From an uncultured Spirochaetia bacterium (lineage in GTDB: Bacteria; Spirochaetota; UBA4802; JAGODF01), in the NCBI GenBank assembly GCA_937967705.1, contig CALCJG010000029.1:1-13068 (forward strand): 13,068 nucleotides of DNA, given 5' to 3'. A program made the translations under genes and the position numbers. This document shows, piece after piece, positions 1 through 6,434 of the stretch (its first letter is position 1; each line of letters opens with the position of its first letter). Under the pieces are notes generated by a model. The model did not search any database. It worked only from the letters and a program-made list of their open reading frames with translations, and had not been told where the DNA came from.

Positions 1-1133
1 AGGGGATAGGTATGAGTCAGCATATCCATTACGGAAACTTTTTTCCAGGCTATCATATCCAGGGCCATCCCGAAAACGGGATTCATAGTCCTGCCGGTCT
101 TATGCCACCCGTACCCGTAGCAGCCTCGTATGGACTGCAACTTAAGCCATAGCGGCGTCAGGTCAAGTTTCACATGCCCCCCTATGCCCAGCACGGAGAG
201 GACGCCCGCCGTTGCCAGAATCCGCATGGCGCGGTGAAGGGTCTGCCGGGATCCCACGGTATCGTAGATGCGGTGAAATCCCCCCATCACGATAGGCTCC
301 CCCAGAAGGGGTTTATAGGTGCGCCCCCCCGTAATCTCCACGGCTGCATCGATGATATTCCCGGAAATGACCTTATCCGCCCCGCTGTTAACGGCATACT
401 CCGTCGCAAGGGAGGACGGATCTGCGACGGTAATGCGGCATTGACAGCCCAGGGACCGGATGACCCGGACCACCAGGAGGCCGATCACACCACCTCCGAT
501 TACCAGAATACTTTCCTCATCGTGCGGCCGGTTGTCCAGCACCGCCTGAAGGGCTACGGCCAGGGGTTCGGTGAGAACTGCCGATTCCGGTGTCGTCCCG
601 GCCGGGACACGGAAGAGCTGGCTTCGATGAGCCACCAGGTAAGGGGCAAATCCCCCGTTGATGTCCCGGCATATGCCCGTAAACAGTCCCGGTGCCAGGC
701 TGCCCTCAGCATAGTTTTCGCAGTTGGAGGTGTGTCCGCCGGCGCAGCTGGAACAGGAGGGATGGATGCCCCGGGTTTCGCAGTTGAGCTGGGGGGATAC
801 GACAACCAGATCCCCCGGCTTAAAATCACCTGCCTCGCGCCCTTTTTCGACGATCTGGCCGCAGATCTCATGGCCGGGCACGCAGGGGAAGGAGGTGAAG
901 GGCATAGCGGTGGGGGAATCCTTCATCAGGATCAGGTTCAGGTCGCTGCCACAGAAGCCGCAAAGCCGGGTCCTGATCCTGAGCCATTCCGGAGAGGGTA
1001 GCGCCGGTTCCGGAACATCTGCCAGTTTCAACGAGGAAAGCGGGCCGGTATAGCAGAATTTCGTGCTCAAAGCTCTCAGTCCCTGAAGAAGCCCGTAACG
1101 CCAGGGCTCGGCATGCAGTATCAGCGCTTTCAT
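1..1133 (-). CDS. Zinc-dependent alcohol dehydrogenase (MDR family), 3' end cut by window edge
   Basis: The frame is open without a stop from the ATG at 1133 to base 3, at least 377 codons, so the C-terminus lies outside the window. It is a medium-chain dehydrogenase/reductase: a GroES-like N-terminal domain with the catalytic-zinc motif CGFCGSD (residues 58-64) and GHE (87-89), then a Rossmann fold with IGGGVIG (212-218). The structural-zinc lobe has Cys127, Cys130 and Cys138 at the usual spacing, but the position of the first Cys is His124, with an extra Cys118 nearby. The family oxidises or reduces alcohols, aldehydes and ketones with NAD(P). An AAGGGGG ribosome site lies 3 bases before the ATG. 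The gene follows the ThDP enzyme after 18 bp, so the two are very likely co-transcribed; a role in reducing or oxidising a hydroxy-ketone made or used by that enzyme is inferred. The substrate cannot be read from the sequence. Confidence 0.9.
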   Translation of the reverse strand, partial: MKALILHAEPWRYGLLQGLRALSTKFCYTGPLSSLKLADVPEPALPSPEWLRIRTRLCGFCGSDLNLILMKDSPTAMPFTSFPCVPGHEICGQIVEKGREAGDFKPGDLVVVSPQLNCETRGIHPSCSSCAGGHTSNCENYAEGSLAPGLFTGICRDINGGFAPYLVAHRSQLFRVPAGTTPESAVLTEPLAVALQAVLDNRPHDEESILVIGGGVIGLLVVRVIRSLGCQCRITVADPSSLATEYAVNSGADKVISGNIIDAAVEITGGRTYKPLLGEPIVMGGFHRIYDTVGSRQTLHRAMRILATAGVLSVLGIGGHVKLDLTPLWLKLQSIRGCYGYGWHKTGRTMNPVFGMALDMIAWKKVSVMDMLTHTYP

Positions 1134-1151
1134 ATCCCCCCTTGACCCGAA

Positions 1152-2825
1152 TCACTGGTCCATCTTGAGGGACTGATAGAACAGCGGCGTGGCAGGACTG
1201 GTGACCGTGGGATCAGTGATCACGTTGATACAGGCGGGTTTCCCCGAAGCCACAGCCCTTTCCAGCGCCGGCACGATCTCATCGTCGCTGGTCACCAGCT
1301 CGCCGTATCCCCCCAGTCCCTCCACCATCTTCTCATAATGCCGGAGGCCCAGCTCGGAACATTGAAGACGCTCCTTGCCCAGAGAGAGTTCCTGGCTGTG
1401 TTTGATCATTCCCCAGGCGCAGTCGTTATTGACGACACAGACGATCGGGATATTGTGACGAACCATAGTATCGAATTCCATGGCATTGAATCCCATGGAC
1501 CCGTCGCCGTTCAGGAGGATCACTTTCCTCTCGGGCCTGGCGAGCTTGGCTGCCATGGCGAAGGGGATTCCCGTACCCAGGCATCCCAGCAGACCCGAAG
1601 CGGTCCCGATGACCCCAGCCCGATGACGGGAGGAAAAACCCGTTATGCCAAAATAGACCGTGTCGCCGCCATCGGCGATGTAGAGCGCATCCTCTCCGGC
1701 AAATTCCTGTATTCGGGCTACGAGCCTCAGGGGATGAATGGGATCGGAGGGATTAGCCCTCATGCGGATTTCGTAATCCAGCAGGGAACTCGACGCCGCT
1801 CTCAGCGTTTCGATCCATCCGCTGTGATCCCTCTGGTTCAACAGCGGTGTGAGCTGGGAGAGGACCGATCCGACGTCTCCCACAAGACCGACGTCCGCCA
1901 TGCGGTTACGGTCTATTTCATGGGGATCGATATCGATCCGTACCACCTTGGCTGAAGGAGGAATGATCGCCCCGGACTGCAGTATCCAGTTGAACCGGAG
2001 ACCGGCGGCAACGATGACATCGGCCTGCTGAATCGATGTCATGAGCCCAATGCTGCCTGTTTCGGTAAGGGAGAGCGGATGCTTGTCAGGAAGCTCACCC
2101 CTCCCGTAATTGAGCAGTTGAAAAGGCATTCCCGTCTTTTCCATAAACCCGGCCAGGCAGGAACCGCAGACGCTGAAGCCCACTCCGGTACCTCCGACGA
2201 AGAAGGGCTTGCGGGCGCTGTTGATCAGATCCGCCGCAGCAGAGAGATCACTGTCATCGGGATGCACCGTGTACCGGCGTGCCGGACGTACGGGCATGGG
2301 AACCCCGGCCTCCTCCACCGTGATATTGAGGATATCCGGGGGCAGTTCGAGGAAAACCGGTCCGGGCCGTCCCTCCACGGCCTGCCGGAAGGCGATGGAC
2401 AGGTACTCGGGGATCCTCCGGGTATCATAGCAGGTAGCTGCCCATTTGACTACGGGTTTCACCATGTCGATCTGGTTGATTTCCTGGAGGGCTCCCTTCA
2501 GGTCATCGCGAAGAGGGTGTCTCCCGCAGAGCACGACCATCGGCGCGTTATCCAGATAAGCGTTGGCTATCCCTGTCAGCGCGTTGGTAAAACCGGGCCC
2601 CGCCGTCACGAAGCAGACACCAGTCCTTCCAGTATAGACTGACCAGGCGTGGGCCATCATAGCCGCCGCCTGTTCGTGACGGACGTCTATAGTCCGAATG
2701 TCGTACTCAGTGAATCCGTCGAGTATCGATTCAATATGCCCCCCCGAGAGGCCGAAAACGATATCGACCTTCTCCACCTCCCTGAGGTACTTTCCAACCA
2801 GATGTCCTCCGTTGATCGCTGCCAT
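1152..2825 (-). CDS. ThDP-dependent lyase/carboligase (benzaldehyde lyase / acetolactate synthase superfamily)
   Basis: The full-length product (557-559 aa) has the three-domain layout of the pyruvate-oxidase/acetolactate-synthase superfamily. Numbered from the upstream ATG at 2831, the ThDP-activating Glu is E53 in RHEQAAA, and the ThDP/Mg motif runs from GDG (442-444) to NN (468-469). By remembered alignment the N-terminus (FGLSGGHIES, VTAGPGFTNALTGIANAYLD) matches Pseudomonas fluorescens benzaldehyde lyase better than anabolic acetolactate synthase: His32 falls on its catalytic His29, and Gln116 on its Gln113. His26 of that enzyme is Ser29 here. Such enzymes split or form the C-C bond of 2-hydroxy ketones; 2-hydroxyacyl-CoA lyase and catabolic acetolactate synthase are alternatives. 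Two ATGs compete: AGGAGG (2832-2837) abuts the ATG at 2831 but is 6 nt from the ATG at 2825, so 2825 is preferred. It is cytoplasmic and lies in an operon with the downstream dehydrogenase. Confidence 0.9.
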   Translation of the reverse strand: MAAINGGHLVGKYLREVEKVDIVFGLSGGHIESILDGFTEYDIRTIDVRHEQAAAMMAHAWSVYTGRTGVCFVTAGPGFTNALTGIANAYLDNAPMVVLCGRHPLRDDLKGALQEINQIDMVKPVVKWAATCYDTRRIPEYLSIAFRQAVEGRPGPVFLELPPDILNITVEEAGVPMPVRPARRYTVHPDDSDLSAAADLINSARKPFFVGGTGVGFSVCGSCLAGFMEKTGMPFQLLNYGRGELPDKHPLSLTETGSIGLMTSIQQADVIVAAGLRFNWILQSGAIIPPSAKVVRIDIDPHEIDRNRMADVGLVGDVGSVLSQLTPLLNQRDHSGWIETLRAASSSLLDYEIRMRANPSDPIHPLRLVARIQEFAGEDALYIADGGDTVYFGITGFSSRHRAGVIGTASGLLGCLGTGIPFAMAAKLARPERKVILLNGDGSMGFNAMEFDTMVRHNIPIVCVVNNDCAWGMIKHSQELSLGKERLQCSELGLRHYEKMVEGLGGYGELVTSDDEIVPALERAVASGKPACINVITDPTVTSPATPLFYQSLKMDQ

Positions 2826-2827
2826 AT

Positions 2828-2902
2828 TCATCCTCCTTCACTAAGCGTGATATCGTTTTCGAAACAATCGTCCCGGCCCTGCGGGTTTTTCGTTGTTATC
2901 AT
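2828..2902 (-). CDS. Candidate 24-codon leader ORF overlapping the start of the ThDP gene
   Basis: A short frame begins at ATG 2902 (or ATG 2908, in frame). It is preceded by GAGGGGG at a spacing of 6 nt and ends with a TGA at 2828-2830 that overlaps the upstream ATG of the ThDP gene as ATGA. The predicted peptide starts MITTKNPQ and ends LSEGG, and resembles nothing I know. The GGAGG of the ThDP gene lies inside its last codons. This arrangement would suit translational coupling or a leader peptide, but it is equally what chance can give in a 100-bp gap, and there is no codon-bias evidence at this length. Confidence 0.2.
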   Translation of the reverse strand: MITTKNPQGRDDCFENDITLSEGG

Positions 2903-2932
2903 AAACATCCCCCTCTCAACCGCCTTTAGGGC

Positions 2933-3298
2933 TTAACCGGGCATGGCGATTTTAACCCCGTCGTTGAACCACTGGGCGAAGAAGGCCATGCCGTCGAGCT
3001 TCATCTTCCCCGCCGCAGCCGCCAGAAAGGCCGCCTCGTCGCTCCGGGAGGACATCACCCGAAAGGCGGTTCCGGCATCGGCCCATACAATCGCAGCGTC
3101 ATAGGCATGGCCGCTTCCCCGCCGGCTCGTCACCGTTCCCCTGTCGAAGAGAAAAAGCCGACCCCGGCCGCCCTTTTCCGTCTTGATCATGATCCGGACG
3201 CTGTGTATGGAACCGATGTAATTCCCGTAAGCCCGGTTTTTTCTGGCGGCCCTTCTGAGAATGCGGTACAGCACAAATAACAAGATCGAGAACCTCAT
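2933..3298 (-). CDS. Small SCP2-like (sterol carrier type) protein with hydrophobic N-terminus
   Basis: The product is 121 aa. Residues 3-14 are hydrophobic and followed by a very basic stretch (RRAARKNR), so the N-terminus may act as a membrane-associated helix. Residues about 30-118 have the look of an SCP2-type lipid-binding domain: alternating strands, then an Ala-rich helix (AAFLAAAAGKMKLDG), a hydrophobic turn and a closing strand (GVKIAM). The start is supported by AAGGAG 6 nt upstream of the ATG. It follows the SDR gene by 40 bp in the same direction. SCP2 domains bind sterols, fatty acyl-CoA or other lipids, so its presence beside a 3-beta-HSD-like reductase hints at a hydrophobic substrate for the cluster. 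The family call rests on pattern resemblance only; a plain hypothetical protein is the fallback. Confidence 0.7.
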   Translation of the reverse strand: MRFSILLFVLYRILRRAARKNRAYGNYIGSIHSVRIMIKTEKGGRGRLFLFDRGTVTSRRGSGHAYDAAIVWADAGTAFRVMSSRSDEAAFLAAAAGKMKLDGMAFFAQWFNDGVKIAMPG

Positions 3299-3338
3299 AA
3301 CCGTCTCCTTGATTGATATTTCCCGCTCTGCCTATACA

Positions 3339-4322
3339 TCACGGAACCCTGTATAGGCTCCGTATCCATTGACCCGTTTTTTCCAGCGCTTCCTCGTAGG
3401 GAGTCGTCGTGTTCCATTCCAGATCGGCTTTCGCCAGCGACGTATCCACATCGTTATCCCTGCCCATGACTCCCACCGCCAGCCGGGTAACTGACGGTCG
3501 CAGGTGCAGAGGATTGCAGATCCTTTCCATGATCATCCCCATCCCCCATGCCAGGCGGAAGGGGTAATTTCCCCGGGGTCTCTTCCCGATAAAGGCCCCC
3601 AGGTCCTTCAGGTATTTTTCCCAGGAAACCTTCCAGTCATCGCGGAAATGGTAGGTCTTCCCGGCGGCTTTCTCCCGGGTGCCCGCCCGTATCATGCCGT
3701 CCACCAGGCTATCCACATAGACGAAGCTGGAGCTGTAACGGCCCCCGTCGATAAGCGGCAGACCAAGGAAGCCGCTCATATGGTCCAGGATATCCCTTAC
3801 CCAGACACTCCCCGGCCCGGTCACATTGGCAGGGCGGACAACGGTACAGGAGATATCCCCACGGTCATGAAATTCCCGGACGAGCCTCTCGGTGTCCGCT
3901 TTGGCATCGTTGTACGGGACTCCTGACCATTGCGGAGCATCGGACTCCTTTGCCCCCCTGAGATGTCGCCCCATGCCCAGGGCCGCGATGGAGCTGACAT
4001 ATACAAAGCGGCACGCCTGGCCCCGGGCCTCATCGAGAAGGTTTTGGGTCGCATCCAGAATAGCCCGATAAAACTGCCGTTTTGTGCCCCAGTCGGTCAC
4101 CCGGGCGGCGCAGTGGAAGATGACATCGATACCGTCACATATCCCCCGGAGGCTTCCCCGGACGTTCAAATCGCCCCGCCGGACCTCAATCCCCGCCCGA
4201 TCCAGAAGGGACGTGTTCTCTCCCGCCAACGCCAGGGCCCTGACCGTATTCCCTTTTGCCGCAAGCTCCCTTACGAGAACGGAGCCGATGAATCCCGTTG
4301 CGCCGGTTACCAGAATTTTCAT
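3339..4322 (-). CDS. NAD(P)-dependent extended SDR, 3-beta-HSD / OleD-like
   Basis: The product is 327 aa, a normal length for extended short-chain dehydrogenases. The N-terminal cofactor motif is GATGFIG (7-13). Next come FHCAARVTDWG (69-79, typical of the 3-beta-hydroxysteroid dehydrogenase/OleD branch), the active-site VSS (109-111), and the catalytic Tyr137 and Lys141 in YNDAK. RPANVTGPG (163-171) follows. The family interconverts hydroxyl and keto groups, on sterols, on 2-alkyl-3-keto acids (OleD) or on sugars; the DWG-type segment favours the first two. CAGGAG lies 6 nt before the ATG. Its ATG is separated from the TGA of the VOC gene by a single base (TGAGATG), so translation of the two is probably coupled. 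None of the OleA, OleB or OleC partners is next to it, so olefin synthesis is not supported. Confidence 0.88.
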   Translation of the reverse strand: MKILVTGATGFIGSVLVRELAAKGNTVRALALAGENTSLLDRAGIEVRRGDLNVRGSLRGICDGIDVIFHCAARVTDWGTKRQFYRAILDATQNLLDEARGQACRFVYVSSIAALGMGRHLRGAKESDAPQWSGVPYNDAKADTERLVREFHDRGDISCTVVRPANVTGPGSVWVRDILDHMSGFLGLPLIDGGRYSSSFVYVDSLVDGMIRAGTREKAAGKTYHFRDDWKVSWEKYLKDLGAFIGKRPRGNYPFRLAWGMGMIMERICNPLHLRPSVTRLAVGVMGRDNDVDTSLAKADLEWNTTTPYEEALEKTGQWIRSLYRVP

Positions 4323-4323
4323 C

Positions 4324-4914
4324 TCATTGCTCCTGTGAGGGGATCTTCAGGGGCACCGTGTCCCCTGTGAGCAATCCCAGGCGCATGACCCATTCCGGCA
4401 TTCCCAGGTTGATTCCGAAGGCCCGGGTTTCGATCAGCTCCAGGATGAAGCCCGCCTGTTCCCGGGTATCCAGATAGACATACCGGGTCACCCCACCCCG
4501 GCCGAAACGGATCACCCCGCTCTGCAGAGGGCGAAGGCCGGCCCCCGTGAGAAGTTTCATCCGTCGGTCGATATCCCCCACTGACACCCCCAGGTGGTGG
4601 AGGCCCCCGCCCCCCCTGCCGAGCAAGGCGTTATAGATATTCTCCTCCGAGCACTCCTGATGAATCAGTTCGATTTGAATCCCACCGCTGTATCCCACCG
4701 CGATCTCCAGGCTCTGATCCACGGGCTTTCCCCGGTAGGCACACTCGGCTTCACGGATTGGCGGATGATACCATCTCTTGATATTGAGCAGAAGGCCGTA
4801 ATAACGGGCCGCTCTGGCCAGGTCCGGCACGATGATCCCGATCTGGGACACCGGCGGCAGGCGCAGGGATTTGAGGAAGGCGCTCTCCTCCCCGGAAATT
4901 GACGGAAACATCAT
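4324..4914 (-). CDS. VOC-superfamily protein (glyoxalase / methylmalonyl-CoA epimerase fold)
   Basis: Two beta-alpha-beta-beta-beta units of the vicinal-oxygen-chelate fold are visible: VSQIGIIVPDLARAARYYG (residues 22-40) and HHLGVSVGDIDRRMKLL (106-122). Likely metal ligands are Gln24, Glu82, His107 and Glu159. Gln at the first position instead of His is also seen in human glyoxalase I, so metal binding is plausible. After the fold there is a tail of about 35 residues. The start chosen is ATG 4914, 7 nt after AAGGAG, giving 196 aa; the frame stays open to 5025, but that extension has no ribosome site and reads unlike the family. Family activities are glyoxalase, epimerase and dioxygenase. 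Which applies cannot be decided, though a 2-hydroxy- or 2-keto-type substrate would fit the neighbours. Confidence 0.85.
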   Translation of the reverse strand: MMFPSISGEESAFLKSLRLPPVSQIGIIVPDLARAARYYGLLLNIKRWYHPPIREAECAYRGKPVDQSLEIAVGYSGGIQIELIHQECSEENIYNALLGRGGGGLHHLGVSVGDIDRRMKLLTGAGLRPLQSGVIRFGRGGVTRYVYLDTREQAGFILELIETRAFGINLGMPEWVMRLGLLTGDTVPLKIPSQEQ

Positions 4915-4976
4915 GGGATGACTCCTTGTCGTTGATATCGTCGCGGCGGAAGGGAAATCCTCGTGACCGCAAGAGG

Positions 4977-5005
4977 AATGTATCATTTCTCGAGGGACCT
5001 GTCGA
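4977..5005 (-). promoter_or_regulatory. Sigma70-like promoter for the VOC-SDR-SCP2-ThDP-ADH genes
   Basis: Read on the minus strand, TCGACA (5000-5005) is followed after exactly 17 bp by TACATT (4977-4982). This matches the -35 consensus at 5 of 6 and the -10 consensus at 4 of 6. Transcription would start near 4970 and leave a leader of about 55 nt before the VOC ATG. The site lies in the 123-bp gap below the AraC gene, which would make the enzyme genes separately controllable from their presumed regulator. Confidence 0.45.
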
Positions 5006-5037
5006 CCGATCTTATAAATCCGCACAAATTCCCGGAC

Positions 5038-6120
5038 TTACTCCGCAGGCATCTCCCGATAATCCCGGGGTGTGCATCCCGTGATCCGCTTGAAGGCCGC
5101 ATTAAAGGTGGATTTGGAGTTAAATCCGACCCGGTAACAGATGGAGGTAATATTGGCCTCATGACCTTCCCTGAGAAGCCTCCGGGCCTCTTCCACCCGG
5201 TAGCGGTTGATGAAATCGTTAAAGCCCGTCTTCAGGTGCCCGTTCAGAAGCTCCGACAGCTGATGAGGCGTGAGAGACAGCTCTCGGGCCACCGAGGCCA
5301 GGCTGATGTCACAGTCTAGGAAGAGCCTGTCCTCCTCCATCAGCTTCATCAGTTTCCGTCCGATCAGCTCCTTGTTGAGCCCGGAGAGCATGGACCGCTC
5401 GTAGCCCTTTTTTTCCAGGGTGATTTTAAGCGAGGAAAAGAACTGGGGGAACAGCCGTGTCCCCAGATAGATGTAGACATGGATCATCACATTTAGGACA
5501 CCCCCGGCAATAAAGAGGAGGGGTGATGATCGAACGACCCCTGTATACAGCAGGGCGATGACGAAGAGCACCGATACGCCGATGGACCCGATGAAACGGA
5601 ATTCCCTGCGGGAACTTCGGAAGCCCAGATCCATAAGAAACACCTTGGCGATATAGATCATATAGACGAGCACATGGAGGGCCATGAGCGTGAGAGGCCA
5701 GAACATGCCGTGCCCCGCGGGATCACGAAAAAAGGCCGCCAGGAACTCCCGCCGGAAGGACAGGGTCTGCCCCTGAAACCATATCTCCGCGGCCAGGCTG
5801 AACAGGAAGGGAACCATATGAAGCCAGGTACGGTACGGGATGGGCCGGGCCGGATAGAGCAGCGAGTGATAATAAAAGAGGTTAAGCGGTCCGATGATCA
5901 CCAGGGACGATGGGAAGAGGATCAGCGCGGCCGGCTCCCGAAGAGGTACCCCGTCGGCAATGAGCCCTGTCCCCAGTATGATGATGCTGTTGAAAATATA
6001 GAAGAAAACCCTCGGCACCGCCCATCGGCGCGATTCCAGTATCCGCTCCAGGGCCTGCAGAAGACATAGCCCGAATCCGAAATAGGTGATTCCAATTCCG
6101 ATGCCGATAAGGGCTTCCAT
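5038..6120 (-). CDS. Membrane-anchored AraC-family transcriptional regulator (7 TM + HTH)
   Basis: The product is 360 aa in two parts. The first 222 residues hold seven hydrophobic segments, at about 5-24, 38-55, 64-86, 98-115, 139-162, 176-195 and 200-221, separated by short basic loops. Residues about 262-356 form an AraC/XylS DNA-binding domain with two helix-turn-helix units (first near 274-295, second near 325-346) and the signature ICYRVGFNSKSTFNAAFKR followed by TPRDYR. The soluble sugar-binding domain of classical AraC proteins is replaced by the membrane part, an architecture I know from Leptospira and some Bacteroidota and Proteobacteria. The protein probably senses a membrane-soluble or external ligand and acts on DNA from the membrane. 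It lies upstream of the VOC-to-ADH genes in the same direction, and these are its likely targets. A GGGAGGG lies 11 nt before the ATG, a long spacing. Confidence 0.9.
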   Translation of the reverse strand: MEALIGIGIGITYFGFGLCLLQALERILESRRWAVPRVFFYIFNSIIILGTGLIADGVPLREPAALILFPSSLVIIGPLNLFYYHSLLYPARPIPYRTWLHMVPFLFSLAAEIWFQGQTLSFRREFLAAFFRDPAGHGMFWPLTLMALHVLVYMIYIAKVFLMDLGFRSSRREFRFIGSIGVSVLFVIALLYTGVVRSSPLLFIAGGVLNVMIHVYIYLGTRLFPQFFSSLKITLEKKGYERSMLSGLNKELIGRKLMKLMEEDRLFLDCDISLASVARELSLTPHQLSELLNGHLKTGFNDFINRYRVEEARRLLREGHEANITSICYRVGFNSKSTFNAAFKRITGCTPRDYREMPAE

Positions 6121-6434
6121 TGTTTATATATCCCTCCCCCTACGGCAGGAACGGTCTTCCAAACACTCCGGGGCAGTCCCGGCTTTCCTGTCCTTTTGCC
6201 TTTTCATGGTCCTGACCGGGTTCAATCCTAAGGGAGGGGGGATGTTTATGCCATTACTTTTTCATCCGGCGGGAAAGCTGCTCCTTCAGGGAATCCTTAT
6301 GAGGCCAGGGGTTGGCGCGGCATTCATACGGCGCCGTACAGGCCTAATGAACCGCTAGAGGGATCCTCAAGCCGAATCCGCCGCCCCGATTGATCAGATC
6401 CCGCTTGAGACAGGAAGCCGTGTGAAATCCTCTG
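6121..6434 (-). other. Non-coding region upstream of the AraC gene
   Basis: No convincing gene lies in these 314 bp. The stretch holds a perfect 12-bp palindrome TACGGCGCCGTA (6327-6338), a 7-bp inverted repeat CTCAAGC/GCTTGAG (6366-6372 and 6403-6409, 30-nt loop) and a GGTC-ct-GACC repeat (6208-6217). Two very short frames with possible ribosome sites exist: 6242-6358 on the plus strand (38 aa) and 6124-6207 on the minus strand (27 aa, ending 3 bases before the AraC ATG). Neither resembles a known peptide. I see no clear terminator with a T-run below the lipoprotein gene and no clear promoter for AraC. Confidence 0.5.

Noticed and set aside
174..1001. Open frame of 275 codons on the plus strand
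   Set aside because: Antisense to the zinc alcohol dehydrogenase, which is open throughout and carries both zinc and cofactor motifs.
1338..1955. Open frame of 205 codons on the plus strand
   Set aside because: Antisense to the ThDP enzyme, whose motifs are intact across the same span.
2868..2890. Terminator-like CCCG...CGGG followed by TTTTT on the plus strand
   Set aside because: The stem is only 4 bp, and no plus-strand gene ends upstream of it; the genes here are on the minus strand.
3339..4322. Olefin biosynthesis (OleD) assignment
   Set aside because: The SDR resembles OleD, but no OleA thiolase, OleB or OleC is adjacent; the hydrolase at 12066 is 8 kb away and in the opposite orientation.
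6220..6236. tRNA T-arm-like GGGTTCAATCC
   Set aside because: The flanking bases cannot form the T stem, and there is no acceptor or anticodon arm nearby.
6242..6358. Possible 38-codon gene with a G-rich ribosome site
   Set aside because: The G-run is too close to the first ATG, the peptide resembles nothing, and chance frames of this size are common; kept only as a note in the intergenic entry.
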